DNA of 64,000 nt from Rhabditoides inermis (GCA_963966185.1 CAWZYM010000129.1:748001-812000); one strand, 5' to 3'; numbered from the stretch's first letter, positions 1 to 11,328 are shown. Translations and numbers: made by a program. Notes: generated from the sequence alone by a model not told the origin.

Positions 1-1804
1 CTCGGGTGTTTCCCGTCTGCTTGTTGGTGGCTATGTAGTTGGTGAGTGTAGTCCAAGCGAGAACTCGGGTGTTTCCCGTCTGCTTGTTGGTGGCTATGTA
101 GTTGGTGAGTGTAGTCCAAGCGAGAACACGGGTGTTTCCCGTCTGCTTGTTGGTGGCTATGTAGTTGGTGAGTGTAGTCCAAGCGAGATTTCGGGTGTTT
201 CCCGTCTGCTTGTTGGTGGCTATGTAGTTGGTGAGTGTAGTCCAAGCGAGAACTCGGGTGTTTCCCGTCTGCTTGTTGGTGGCTATGTAGTTGGTGAGTG
301 TAGTCCAAGCGAGAACTCGGGTGTTTCCCGTCTGCTTGTTGGTGGCTATGTAGTTGGTGAGTGTAGTCCAAGCGAGAACTCGGGTGTTTCCCGTCTGCTT
401 GTTGGTGGCTATGTAGTTGGTGAGTGTAGTCCAAGCGAGAACTCGGGTGTTTCCCGTCTGCTTGTTGGTGGCTATGTAGTTGGTGAGTGTAGTCCAAGCG
501 AGATTTCGGGTGTTTCCCGTCTGCTTGTTGGTGGCTATGTAGTTGGTGAGTGTAGTCCAAGCGAGAACTCGGGTGTTTCCCGTCTGCTTGTTGGTGGCTA
601 TGTAGTTGGTGAGTGTAGTCCAAGCGAGATTTCGGGTGTTTCCCGTCTGCTTGTTGGTGGCTATGTAGTTGGTGAGTGTAGTCCAAGCGAGATTTCGGGT
701 GTTTCCCGTCTGCTTGTTGGTGGCTATGTAGTTGGTGAGTGTAGTCCAAGCGAGAACTCGGGTGTTTCCCGTCTGCTTGTTGGTGGCTATGTAGTTGGTG
801 AGTGTAGTCCAAGCGAGAACTCGGGTGTTTCCCGTCTGCTTGTTGGTGGCTATGTAGTTGGTGAGTGTAGTCCAAGCGAGATTTCGGGTGTTTCCCGTCT
901 GCTTGTTGGTGGCTATGTAGTTGGTGAGTGTAGTCCAAGCGAGATTTCGGGTGTTTCCCGTCTGCTTGTTGGTGGCTATGTAGTTGGTGAGTGTAGTCCA
1001 AGCGAGATTTCGGGTGTTTCCCGTCTGCTTGTTGGTGGCTATGTAGTTGGTGAGTGTAGTCCAAGCGAGAACTCGGGTGTTTCCCGTCTGCTTGTTGGTG
1101 GCTATGTAGTTGGTGAGTGTAGTCCAAGCGAGATTTCGGGTGTTTCCCGTCTGCTTGTTGGTGGCTATGTAGTTGGTGAGTGTAGTCCAAGCGAGAACTC
1201 GGGTGTTTCCCGTCTGCTTGTTGGTGGCTATGTAGTTGGTGAGTGTAGTCCAAGCGAGAACTCGGGTGTTTCCCGTCTGCTTGTTGGTGGCTATGTAGTT
1301 GGTGAGTGTAGTCCAAGCGAGAACTCGGGTGTTTCCCGTCTGCTTGTTGGTGGCTATGTAGTTGGTGAGTGTAGTCCAAGCGAGAACTCGGGTGTTTCCC
1401 GTCTGCTTGTTGGTGGCTATGTAGTTGGTGAGTGTAGTCCAAGCGAGAACTCGGGTGTTTCCCGTCTGCTTGTTGGTGGCTATGTAGTTGGTGAGTGTAG
1501 TCCAAGCGAGAACTCGGGTGTTTCCCGTCTGCTTGTTGGTGGCTATGTAGTTGGTGAGTGTAGTCCAAGCGAGATTTCGGGTGTTTCCCGTCTGCTTGTT
1601 GGTGGCTATGTAGTTGGTGAGTGTAGTCCAAGCGAGAACTCGGGTGTTTCCCGTCTGCTTGTTGGTGGCTATGTAGTTGGTGAGTGTAGTCCAAGCGAGA
1701 ACTCGGGTGTTTCCCGTCTGCTTGTTGGTGGCTATGTGGTTGGTGAGTGTAGTCCAAGCGAGATTTCGGGTGTTTCCCGTCTGCTTGTTGGTGGCTATGT
1801 GGTT
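1..1804 (+). repeat. 63-bp minisatellite, 28 full units plus a partial one, open in one frame
   Basis: Unit starts fall exactly every 63 bp (1, 64, 127 ... 1765), with no indel. Units are nearly identical. The main variation is one dinucleotide at the junction, giving GAGAAC or GAGATT. 63 is a multiple of 3, and the frame beginning at base 2 has no stop until TAA at 1850-1852. It would encode a 21-residue repeat (SGVSRLLVGGYVVGECSPSE plus N or I); every other frame is closed. No ATG is seen before 1811, so a start would lie outside the window. Each unit also contains TTG|GTGAGT, a consensus 5' splice site. Whether this is a coding exon, an intron or non-coding satellite cannot be decided from sequence alone. 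Confidence 0.95.
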
Positions 1805-1838
1805 CTGAATATGAAACGATGTGTTTCTTATCTGAACC

Positions 1839-1863
1839 ACCGGAAAACGTAATGTTTTCCGGT
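1839..1863. other. Perfect 10-bp inverted repeat (hairpin)
   Basis: Arms ACCGGAAAAC and GTTTTCCGGT flank the loop GTAAT. The hairpin overlaps the TAA that ends the minisatellite open frame. Its function is unknown. Confidence 0.7.
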
Positions 1864-1959
1864 CGTCCCTCTTTGTCAATGCATCGGCGGCGTCTTCGAT
1901 AAAAGGAATCCAAGGAGAGAACGCGCTGTTGAGAAGACGCTTTCGTGAGTTATTCTTAT

Positions 1960-2935
1960 TCTTTTATTTTATTTGAAACTTTTTCATATAACTTTTCTCT
2001 CTAAACTCCCTCTTCTCATCTATCTCCACTCTCCTCATTTTTCCCTGTTCGTTTCCTGTATCTTCCTCTCCCCCTCTCCCTTTACCTCTCCTTCTCTATC
2101 GCTCCCTCTCTATATCTCTCTCTCTCCATCTCTTCCTCTCTAACTCTCCCTCTCTATCTCTTCCTCTCTATCTCTCCCTCTCTATCTCTCCCTCTCCACC
2201 TCTCCCTCTCTACCTTTCCCTCTCTACCTCTCCCTCTCTCCCTCTCCCTCTCTACCTCTCCCTCTCTACCTCTCCCTCTCTCCCTCCCTCTCTCGCTCTC
2301 CCTCTCTATCTTTCCTTTCTATCTTATTCCTCTCCCTCTCTCGCTCTCCCTCTCTACCTCCCCATCTCTACCTCTCCCTCTCTACCTCTCCCTCTCTACC
2401 TCTCCCTCTCTACCTCTCTCTCTACCTCTCCCTCTCTACCTCTCCCTCTCTACCTCTCCCTCTCTACCTCTCCCTCTCTACCTCTCCCTCTCTTCCTCCC
2501 TCTCTATCTCTCCCTCTCTATCTCTCCCTCTCTATCTCTTCCTCTTCACCTCTCCCTCTCTCCCTCTCTCCCTCTCCCTCTCTACCTCTCCCCCTCTCCC
2601 CCTCTCCCTCCCTCTCTACCTCTCCCTCTCTCCCTCCCTCTCCAACTCTCCCTCTCTATCTCTCCCTCTCTATCTCTCCCTCTCTCCCTCTCCCTCTCTA
2701 CCTCTCCCTCTCTCCCTCTCCCTCTCTCTCCCTCCCTCTCTCTCCCTCCCTCTCTATCTCTCCCTCTCTATCACTTCCTCTCTATCTCCCTCTCCACCTC
2801 TCCCTCTCTTCCTCTCCCTTTCTACCTCTCCCTCTCTACCTCTCCCTCTCTACCTCTCCCTCTCTACCTCTCCCTCTCTACCTCTCCCTCTCTACCTCTC
2901 CTTCTCTACCTCTTCCTCTCTACCTCTCCTTTAAT
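1960..2935 (+). repeat. CT-rich low-complexity tract
   Basis: About 1 kb of nearly pure pyrimidine built on variants of a 14-mer (CTCTACCTCTCCCT). It probably lies in an intron, because it is followed by the acceptor TCTTTTAG at 3003-3010 and a coding exon. A possible short exon (about 1870-1930) precedes it but could not be phased. Confidence 0.9.
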
Positions 2936-3010
2936 TCGATCTCTGAGCAGATGATGTTTTCTGTCCGTTCTATACCATCACTATTCCCTTGTAACGGTTT
3001 CATCTTTTAG

Positions 3011-3532
3011 AGGGACGCGGAAGACGCCGGGGACACGCCCACCGACACGAACCAGGAGAAGTTCGCCGACTCGAACAAAGACTCCGCCGACCTCGAAGAC
3101 ACGCCCGCTTCCCGTGGAAAGGACACCGGAGAGGATGTACGTGAGAAAAAAATCACTGGTCTTTTGACAATCGTAGAATACAAATCCCTGATGACTCTGA
3201 TGTACGGTGAGGTACCGTATACCTAGTTCGCTTGGCAGTGGTGTTTGATTAGTTTCCTCTCCCCTCTCTTTCTCTTCACCCTCTTATATCTCTGTCTATT
3301 TCTCTCACCACAACATTTTAGGAGACATCCAGTTCCTCCGACGTGTCGATGAGGCGAGATGCACGACGCGACCAGGAAGGTGCGTGCAGCTGGGCAGCTG
3401 TCGAGTGCTCATCCAGTGTGTGCAGGGCGAGAGACGCGTGTGGCGTTTCGGCGGGAGATACTGAACACGGTCAAAGGGGAGTTCGAAGAAGCCTTCGCGA
3501 CAAGCTACTTCGCTTCGTCGAAAGAAGACTGA
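3011..3532 (+). CDS. 3' end of a gene for an acidic, Ser/Asp-rich protein (three exons, partial)
   Basis: I do not recognise the family. Three exons join with consistent phase: 3011-3136 (acceptor TTTTAG, donor GTACGT), 3322-3379 (acceptor TTTTAG, donor GTGCGT) and 3426-3532, ending in TGA. The first exon is rich in Asp, Glu and Thr (DAEDAGDTPTDTNQEKF). The second has a serine run (ETSSSSDVSMRRD). The last reads RVAFRREILNTVKGEFEEAF and looks like a folded or helical C-terminus. A different unspliced frame runs through 3343-3585, but it ignores the clean intron at 3380-3425. Upstream exons lie before 3000 and may or may not include the minisatellite. The 5' end is unknown. Confidence 0.6.
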
Positions 3533-4133
3533 GTTCTGGGAAACCTTATAAAAACTCATACTTACATGGTACACAAATAGAATAAATGCATTTGATCAAA
3601 GTAAGTAAGGTTGATGAAACGTGCATTGTTGGGACAAGAGTGACTAATAGAGATGTCTAGGCCCTCTCGGAAGAGAATGCTCGACCCCCTGCTGGCATAC
3701 GCCTCTCGCCGCCATCAGCCTTCTCTCGTTCTTTCTCCCAGTTGCTCTTCAATCCTTTCCTTTCCTTATCATCTCCATATTTTGAGTGTACCACATTAGC
3801 TCTGGCGGCCGTTCTCTTTTCTCTTTGCTAACTTCGGGTAACTGTACTCCCACTACGATTGAGGATTGAGACCAGTAGTACACCGTACTTGCCTAATCAC
3901 CTCGTGCAGGATGCCATAGGTGCGAAGCGAACTGGAGATAGAGAGGAAGGAGTAATGGTATCCGAGTATCTGTATCGTCGAGCCGGAACTACCGGAACGA
4001 CAGAACTCCGTGGTAAAACAGATGAGGCATTGAAGTCGATTGAAAAGTTTTGCAAAATTGTCGAGAATCACATTTATTGCAGTTGCACAGAGTACAATAT
4101 TAATATACAAAACTTGTAAGAAATTGCGTTGGT
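3533..4133. other. Intergenic, nothing recognised
   Basis: About 600 bp between two genes. Short overlapping frames exist on both strands at 3850-4120, but none has splice or family support. Confidence 0.5.
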
Positions 4134-4366
4134 TTATTTTCCGGTGTATCCCCAGACCCCATAGCCGTTGCTGGCACTGAAGCCGTCATGGTAGTAGTTC
4201 CTCTGAAATAGGTATAGTGAGAGAGAGGGAGAGAGAGAGAGAGGGTGGAGAGACTCACCCATGAGGGGAATATGGTGAGTCCAGCCATATCACTTCCGAA
4301 GAATTGAGCAGCTGCAGTGGAGAGAAAAGCGAGGAGGGTCAGAGAACAGAGAAGGAATCGGAACAT
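4134..4366 (-). CDS. Small secreted peptide (MFRF family), intact copy
   Basis: Two exons: 4259-4366 (36 codons, donor GTGAGT) and 4134-4202 (acceptor TATTTCAG, ends TAA), giving 58 residues. The start is a signal peptide (MFRFLLCSLTLLAFLSTAAA) with probable cleavage before QFFGSDMAG. Mature exon 2 is Tyr/Gly-rich (NYYHDGFSASNGYGVWGY), with no cysteine after the signal. AATAAA overlaps the stop region. Further members or remnants occur at 31523, 33740, 34237 and 42550, so this is a dispersed family with at least five copies here. A secreted structural, antimicrobial-like or neuropeptide-like role is conceivable, but the sequence does not show one. Confidence 0.75.
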
Positions 4367-4369
4367 TTT

Positions 4370-5264
4370 GTCGAGTTGAGGTGGTTGTCTTCACTCGAAG
4401 CCATCTTATATACCCTGTCCGTACTGTCCCGAAAGTCCAGCACATATTGTTTTGTCACAAGAACATACAAGTACATGTATTTATCATAACAGTACATAAC
4501 ATAATTTGAATTGTACTACACGAAAACATGAAAACACGGTGGACTGAAGAAAGGGTAAAGTGGCTGGGAACAGGTTATCGCGGGGGAGTGATGGGAGACT
4601 AAGTACAAAACACGTGTCATCATATTTCTTTTAGAAGACATCATAGTTCATAATACAGAACATCAGCGAATCAGAGAGTGACAACAGAAAACACACATTA
4701 TCGTCCAAAAATAGTCATTCCACATTCCACTGTTTCGCGATTTATAAGAAAAAATAGTACGCAAGCAATTAAACCATTGAATATTAGATAGTAAATACAA
4801 TGAGAATGTGGCCCTAACATATATGTTTTTTTTCGCTTCATTTTCGTCTTGAAAACCGTATAGAGAAAAAATACGAAAATAATTCCCATCACAACTCTAC
4901 ATCCACGAGAAGGACCAAGGAAAATATGAGCGAGTTTCACAGAGAGGTGAAAGGGGAGAGAAGGAGCATTAACAAAGGCACAAAGGTGTTCGAAAATGCT
5001 TGTCGTAAAGACGGCTTCTTTTCAGAATGATTGAGTATGAGGTGCCGGGCTCTCTACACGAAGAAACGAAGAAACGCTTCTGCTGATCAATACCACTGTC
5101 TCACTGATCTACCTGTTTCCCTCTTACAGATCTAGAGACCCCAATGAACATTTGAGTGACCCAAGCGGAAACCTGTGTTCTAATGTTCTAATATGCAAAT
5201 ATGAAAAGCACTGTATCTTCACGGTTTCAACCTATGCAGTTAGATAGCATTCGGTTAGCTGATT
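4370..5264. other. Intergenic, AT-rich, nothing recognised
   Basis: No convincing exon, RNA or repeat unit was found. Short frames on either strand lack splice partners. Confidence 0.5.
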
Positions 5265-5485
5265 TCAGGCATACTTTGTTTGCGGCTGAAGATACTGTGC
5301 TAATACCCAAAAAACTAGTAAATGTGGTCGATGACGTCATCATTCTCTCTGATCTCGCCGCCCTCTCTGTCACGTTGCCCCGTTGAGAGCGCGCGCTCCG
5401 GTGCGCGCGTTTGGCGCGGAATTGTGGCGCGCGTATAAAGTAAACATAGAACATTCATATTTATCTCGAAACTACATAACTAAAG
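5265..5485 (-). repeat. Diverged copy of the TGACGTCA / GCGCGC repeat family
   Basis: It shares ATGACGTCATC, the CCGCCCTCT motif, a GCGCGC-rich segment and AACATAGAACATTCATA-like sequence with the better copies at 15790-16140 and 23195-24035. This is a solo, degraded arm. Confidence 0.55.
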
Positions 5486-5653
5486 TCAGATTATAATGAT
5501 AATATGGTTAGGAAATTTTGAAATCACAATTATTGATTGGGGTCCCTATTACAGATCTACAAACTTTATCTACTTTGTCAGGGCGCAACAGTATCAAATA
5601 TGCAATAGTTTATTCAAAAATATAAATATATATGTTATTGTTTAATGTATTGT

Positions 5654-6076
5654 TTACTGTTCCTCCGTCATAGGGAAAGACGGGAAAGGAATGCAACCGA
5701 AGGGAGTCGTGAAACAATTCGGTTCTGAAACACGAGTAAGTAATTATTTATTAGTTACATATGTGTAATTCGTAAGATACAAGTGTGCGACAGACAGACT
5801 CATTCACTCACCACCAGAACGCGCGGCGTTGGCAACGATGGCGTCGTTGGGGTTCATTCGACAGAGGAAGTCTCCCGGACGGCAGAAGGGGTGTGGGAAG
5901 AGGGAGAACGAGTTCTTGAGAGCAGCTTCCACCTTCCACTGGGATCGCTGCGCGCGGTTCGATTGGATGTGTTTCAATGCGAGGCCCTTCGCCAGCTCTC
6001 TCGCATAGCATTCGAAGTCGAAAAGGGCACAACCGGATGCGGCCGCAACGAGAGCCAGGAGTAGGAGGAATTTCAT
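5654..6076 (-). CDS. Small secreted protein, cysteine-containing, 111 aa
   Basis: Exon 1 is 5812-6076 (donor GTGAGT) and exon 2 is 5654-5724 (acceptor GTTTCAG, ends TAA). A phase-1 junction restores a Glu codon. Reading through the intron instead stops after four codons, which favours splicing. The N-terminus is a clear signal peptide (MKFLLLLALVAAASGC). The mature part is amphipathic and carries six cysteines, in ALFDFECYAREL, PFCRPGDFLCRM and PNCFTTPFGCIPF. Spacing is unlike saposin or ShK domains. I do not recognise the family; it is probably extracellular. Confidence 0.72.
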
Positions 6077-6577
6077 ACTCTAAAATCAACTGGGTTTGGT
6101 ATTGTGATGAAATGCAGTACAGGCGTTTATATGAAGTTAAATGCAATTGAAAAACGTGGGCGTTCGCGTTATTTTAATTTTGAGATAAATGTTGTTGTTT
6201 TGTGCAGACAGTTTGTTCAAAACAACAACAATAAAGTGATTAAATGAAACACCAACGCACTTTGTCTCACAACCAAATGGTGATTGGTCCCATGTTTTGA
6301 TGGATTCTCGTAGGTATCCATAACAAGCCGTAGCTAAAATTATTTTGAAGAGCACCGGCACCGGAAGTGTCTTACAAGGGAAGTGTCCCAAGTCATCCGC
6401 ACCGAATTGCACCAAATTAGGCTCAGTCAATAGCTGAGGGCCTACTGATCAATGTTGTCTGTGATCATTTTTGCTGCGGAGCACGTAGAAGTACCGTAAT
6501 CCTACCGTAAAGTTTCGACCATTTTTGAGACTTCCAACTCTTGCGGGTCGATAACGCGTTAAAGAGAGAGCGAATTT

Positions 6578-6652
6578 ACCTCGGTTGGCCTAGTGGCTAG
6601 TGAAGCAGCTTGGTATTCTGACAGTTCCGTGTTCGATCCCGGCTACGAACTT
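6578..6652 (+). repeat. tRNA-like (type-2 Pol III promoter) segment in the left TIR
   Basis: The A-box-like TTGGCCTAGTGG and the B-box-like GTTCGATCCCGG are about 40 bp apart, with tRNA-sized spacing. The mirrored copy (8345-8420, minus) has a better T-arm, GCCGGG..CCCGGC. The T-loop is one base short of canonical and no acceptor stem forms, so this is a tRNA-derived promoter, not a functional tRNA. Confidence 0.5.
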
Positions 6653-6855
6653 TTTGTTTTTGCAAAACTGTCTTTATTCGATCGCTATTACTACATCACT
6701 AACAACCTCATAACAATAACATAATACTAACTGACACAATTTGATGATAATTAAACGAACATCCCATAAAGTAACAATTAATAACATCGACAACGTACAA
6801 TTATATACGGAATTGTCTATGTTCAACAAATAAGCTCAAAAATGCCTCCTAAAGG

Positions 6856-8226
6856 TTTCTACTCACAGTGGTTGTGATGATCAATCACAAAATGCTGGAA
6901 ACAGTGCTTCTCCTGGCAATGCGCACAACACATGAAGAAGAACTCTCCACAACCAGCTGTCTCACAGGGACCCACTTCCAGCGGGAAGCAGACTTGCGGA
7001 GGAGTCGAGAAGGGGCCGGGGTGAGCGTCAGTGAAACCAGCCACGGGTAGCGGGTAAAACCACGGGTAGCGGAAGAACGTATTAAACATGGGAGCCGAGA
7101 ACTGATCAAAGACGATGGCATAGACGAGAAGCAGGTTGTCGCGTGAGCTCACGTTGAAGTCGATGCCGTGCATCTGCAAGAGTGAAACAGTCACCAAAAT
7201 TAGTTGTTGCTCTCTTCACTCCAGTACTATACGAAATCATCTCACCTGTACGTGGTTGTTGATCTTTCGCACCATCGACTTGAAAGGACGGAAGAAGAGG
7301 AGATCGAGCGGCTGGATGAGCGAGGTGGCGCCTGCGGGGATGTTCATCACCTGCACACTGTGCCTGCGAGGAACTGTCTGTTTGATTGTGTCATGATCAC
7401 GGAATGACGTCCATGAATCAAGCAACATGACCTTCTTGGTTGGAGTACCTTTGACATGAACACACTCTTCGAACCACTCTACCATGAGAGCCTTCGTCAT
7501 TATATGGGAGGTCCCCGCCTTCACCACAAGATTTTGAACATGCGGTGACCCTTCTGCGGGAACACTCCCCTAGGCTCCTGGAGCACGACAAACAACACCG
7601 GGGCTAGCTTGCCATCTGCAAAGAGCAGAGACATCAGAGTAGAGCTGTGCGAGACAGCGGCAGAGGATCTGATCAGCGTCTCCACCGACTTCGTTCCCAT
7701 CAGAGTCAGCGTGCGCGTATTCGAAAACTCCTAATGACACATACTCATTTCACACACCTTTACAAACCCACTCTGGTCAGCGTTGCACAACTGCGACAGA
7801 GTGAACTCGCCTCTCGTAAGTCCTTGGCGGACCTGTGGAGAAAGCGATAACATCAATAAATTAATTATGGTTACCTTTGCGACAAAGTCCTGTGCTTGTT
7901 GTTGAATCTTGGCGGCATCGGAATCACGTGAAACGGTCAAACACCTCCTCGATCGGGATGAGCTTGTCGTGGAACTGGATGTGGCCGTCTACCACGCGCG
8001 AGGAGAACTTCTCTTGGGCACGCGCGGCGCTCGGATCCCAATCGGGGTCTCCCTCTCCGTCCTCCCTCGCCACCAGATCGTCGTCGACCTCGCACACCGT
8101 GTCGCCCGCCTCGGCCATCATCAGCAAGCTTTTCAACTCACCCGCCAGTCTGATGTCGTCACGGGTCAGTGGGGATGAATCGTCGACTCCGAACTCCTTC
8201 ACCAGTGCACCTATCACGACACTCAT
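6856..8226 (-). pseudogene. DDE-superfamily transposase (pogo/Tigger/jerky type), frameshifted
   Basis: Exon-like blocks: an N-terminal domain from 8226 (MSVVIGALVKEFGVDD); a block with short introns at about 7650-7900 containing NADQSGF, the likely first catalytic Asp, followed by TLMSLLFADGKLAPVLFVV; 7237-7527 with KVMLLDSW (second Asp) and AGATSLIQPLD (third acidic position); and 6856-7173, a Cys/His-rich C-terminus with CCAHCQEKHCFQHF. Near 7545 the frame shifts between FPQKGHR and the expected PHVQNLVVKAGTSHIM. As written the enzyme is therefore broken, although the TIRs are well preserved and could be mobilised in trans. Confidence 0.75.
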
Positions 8227-8625
8227 CTACAAAATATGTTGGAAAAATAACAAAGAAAACAACGTGCCAGCACAAAAACTGTTGAGAGATTTTCGAAAAC
8301 AAAAAAACGAAAAAAATTCGATATAACAATTTTGCAAAAACAAAAAGTTCGTAGCCGGGATCGAACCCGGCACTGTCAGAATACCAGGCTGCTTCACTAT
8401 CCACTAGGCCAACCGAGGTAAATACGCTCTCTCTTTAACGCGTTATCGACCCGCAAGAGTTGGAAGTCTCAAAAATGGTCGAAACTTTACGGTAGGATTA
8501 CGGTACTTCAACGTGCTCCGCAGCAAAAATGATCACAGACAACATTGATCAGTAGGCCCTCAACTATTGACTGAGCCTAATTTGGTGCAATTCGGAGCGG
8601 ATGACTTGGGACACTTCCCTTGTTA

Positions 8626-9330
8626 ATTAAAGGAACAGTGGCAACTTTTTTTCGACTCGGAGTATTATTGGCGAATAGGAAATCACACCATCACACCACC
8701 ACACCATCACACCATCACACCATCATACCACTCACACAACCCACACCTCCACTCCTGTACACCACCACACTACCCACACCACATATAGGAAATCACACCA
8801 CCACACCATCACACCACCACACCACTCACACAACCCACACCACCATACCACCATACCATCAAAATAATCAGTCGTAGAGAATAGTGTGGTTGTGTTAAGT
8901 TGTGGTGGTGTGGTTGTGTGATGGTGTGGTGGTGTGATGGTGTGGTGGTGTGGTGGTGTGGTGGTGTGGTGGTGTGGTGGTGTGAACTCCATATTGCCAG
9001 TATTATTAAAAATCATATTAACCTAACACATTTGCAGTTTTTGCGAAAGAACGACGATTCTGCGTTATTTTCGATTCTGCAACTGCCAAGAATGCAGCTC
9101 AAAATTTGAATTTCCCGCCAACACTTCACTGGAAAAAAATTGGGTCGGAGACGTAACCGCAAATGAACAACAAGCTGTCACTTGATTCATGGCTCAGTGC
9201 ATGTGCGCTGCATTGTGACCCTAATCTTCGCGGGTTCGATTCCTGTCACTGCCAAATGTTTTGTTCGTGTGAAAATGAGTTGTTGCAGGTCGTAGCAGAA
9301 ATAAGTCGCCACTGTGCCTTTAAGCCGGAA
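8626..9330 (+). repeat. TIR/tRNA-like short element, copy A, with an internal CACACC/GGTGTG array
   Basis: The ends are AAAGGAACAGTGGC at the left and AAATAAGTCGCCACTGT near 9325. The internal CGCGGGTTCGATTCC is a B box. This is the same family as 22118, 22488, 48317 and 40241. Between 8685 and 8985 the element is interrupted by CACACCATCA-type repeats followed by their reverse complement (GGTGTGGT), which would fold into a long hairpin. Confidence 0.75.
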
Positions 9331-9560
9331 GTTCACGTGCATTCTCAAACATTCTTGCGCATGCGATCTCGAAACGTGGAAGGTGAAACTCGTGGCTAGT
9401 GACCTATGTATGTCAGTTTAGAGTCTCTCACATTTATATGTGTTGAACTTGCTATGTATTACACCCATTTCATAATCTCCTCATCGCACACTCATCCCAT
9501 ACATGCATCCTCTATCGCGAAAGTGATATGACTTTATTTGTTCAAACTCTAGTATAAACA

Positions 9561-10027
9561 TTACAATGACAGCGAGTAGTATTCGAGTAGCTTGAGTGTC
9601 GAGTAGTATTCGAGTAGCTTGAGTGAGTCAGAGTCCGAGTCCGAGTCGAGGTGCCGGCGCCAGTCGATGCTTCTGTGAGGAAGCATACGACGCGGGGTGC
9701 GTATCTCCATCACTCTAGGAGGTGTTCGGATGACATCCAACCCCTCCTCCTCCTCCTCCTCCTCCTCCTCGTCTCCATCCGAGAACAGGGGCGGGGGCGG
9801 CGGGTCGACTCCCCGCCGGTGGCTGGCCTGCGCCTCTCGCCACCACTCCCTCTCTGCCTCTCGACGACGGCTCTCTCGCGCCTCCCTCGAGGCGTCCTCG
9901 GAACGGATGCGAGCGATCTCGGTCTGGAAGAGGGGGAGGGAGGGGGGGAGAGGGAGGGAAAGAGAGGGGGAGGGAGGGGGGAGAGGGAGGGAAAGAGAGG
10001 GGGAGGGGAGGGAGAGAGGGGGGGAGG

Positions 10028-10062
<35 letters not shown>

Positions 10063-10203
10063 TAAGAGTACCTTGATCTTCTTGGGATCGATGGGCTGCC
10101 TGTCTCCCTCTGCTTGTCTCTTGCGCGGCCGGGGTCTCTGCGGGTGGACCACTGTGGCAGTGATCACACAATCGCCCGTAGAATCGGCAGCGGTCTGGGA
10201 GGG

Positions 10204-10240
<37 letters not shown>

Positions 10241-11082
10241 GCTCTCTCTCTCTCTCTCTCTCTCTTTTTCTCGTCACTCACATTCTCCTCGTGTCGAATC
10301 GGGTGCAGCTCATCTCCCACAGCCATCACGTCGTCGTCGCCGTCTGCGAGTTGCCTGAATAGGGTTACGGTAGGATTACGGTAGGGTACTAGGTACTGTA
10401 GTCACTTTAGGATTACTGTAGGATTACGGGAGTTTACGAGGTACTGTGGTCTGTTTACGGTTATGGTAGGGTTAAAGTAGTTCACCATACTGTATACTGT
10501 AGTCACTTTAGGCCTACGGTAGCTGACTGTGTGTGCTCGGCGAGAGTGTACTGGGTGAAGCCGACGGGAGGCTGCTCCTCCTCGTTCTCCTCTTCATCTT
10601 CCGAGTCGACTCTCGAATCCGGGTAATCTCCGACCTGAACAGAGGATTCTTCCGGAATGAACACAAAACCAACGTCTGTGTGAGCGATGTTTTTCGATCG
10701 ACCTCACTTGAATACGCGCTATTGCGACACTCTCATCTCCCTCGTGTCGCGGATGCACTCAGAATAGAATACAATTCCACATACCTCCTCCTTCTCCTCC
10801 TCTGTATCGGGCCCGATCAGCCGGCCCGCGCCGATCTTCTCACCCACAAAGATGATCGCCGGCTGGAAGGGTAGGTGAGCAGGGGAAGATACACTGACCC
10901 GTCGGATAGCCTCGTGCACGATGCGACAGTCGCTCGGCGTGGATGTTGTGGACTGGAGATGGGTGGAGGAGGGAGTGAGGACACGTCTCTCTCTCCCTCT
11001 CTCTCCCTCTCTCTCCCTCTCTCCTTCTACTGTGTACCTGTGCTGGCGAGTAGTCGCCCCGACCGACCGGGCGCGCCGACAT
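9561..11082 (-). CDS. Unrecognised charged, low-complexity protein, copy 1
   Basis: About seven exons: 11038-11082 (start MSARPVGRGDYSPAQ), 10899-10952, 10785-10862 (AIIFVGEKIGAGRLIGPD), about 10545-10675 (YPDSRVDSEDEEENEEEQ), about 10279-10356, about 10073-10198 (PRPRKRQAEGDRQPIDPKKI, possible nuclear signal) and 9561-9923. The last exon has a Glu run from (GAG)n, then RTPPRVMEIRTPRRM and an Asp-Ser tail. The phase of the exon 3/4 junction needs a weak donor, so that joint is uncertain. Copy 1 extends past the DSDSDSD end of copy 2 by a 27-bp tandem repeat (LKLLEYYS twice). It is probably nuclear by composition. Introns carry CT/GA microsatellites. Confidence 0.6.
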
Positions 11083-11328
11083 CGCGGCCAATGAACGAGT
11101 GCCATGTCGCAGATCCACTCAATTTGCCATATTGTTTCTCATTGAAACCGAAATCCGAAATCGCACTCCAAACGTTTGTGCTGAATGTGCGGGATCGCCG
11201 TCACCCGTGACCCAGAAGTTTCCTTTCAAGAGCCACTATACTTAGGAGGGGTCAGCTGATTGTCTCCCAGAAATCATGGACGCAGAGAACCTTATGGATA
11301 AAACATTTATCACAACACCAACTATACA

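Larger units (their letters stand above)
6375..8622 (-). mobile_element. TIR DNA transposon with pogo/Tigger-like DDE transposase, complete ends
   Basis: A 2.25-kb element bounded by CAAGGGAAGTGTCCCAAGTC at 6375 and its reverse complement ending at 8622. Terminal inverted repeats are about 290-300 bp (6375-6672 and 8330-8622) and about 95% identical. TTA flanks both ends (6372-6374 and 8623-8625), consistent with a 3-bp target duplication, or TA within it. The interior is the minus-strand transposase. Each TIR carries a tRNA-like segment, annotated separately. Confidence 0.88.

Noticed and set aside
1..1804. CRISPR array
   Set aside because: Units are contiguous with no unique spacers, and the DNA is eukaryotic.
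3343..3585. 80-codon unspliced frame
   Set aside because: It reads through a short intron with good donor and acceptor. The spliced alternative keeps phase across three exons and ends in a more protein-like tail.
6578..6652. Functional tRNA gene
   Set aside because: The T-loop is one base short, there is no acceptor-stem pairing, and the segment lies in a transposon TIR in two inverted copies.
8732..9016. His/Thr-rich frame in the CACACC array
   Set aside because: Simple-repeat artefact inside a mobile element.
9710..10329. Long Arg/Glu and Ser/Leu frames over GA/CT microsatellites
   Set aside because: They cross intronic simple repeats. The exon-by-exon reading on the minus strand gives a coherent protein instead.
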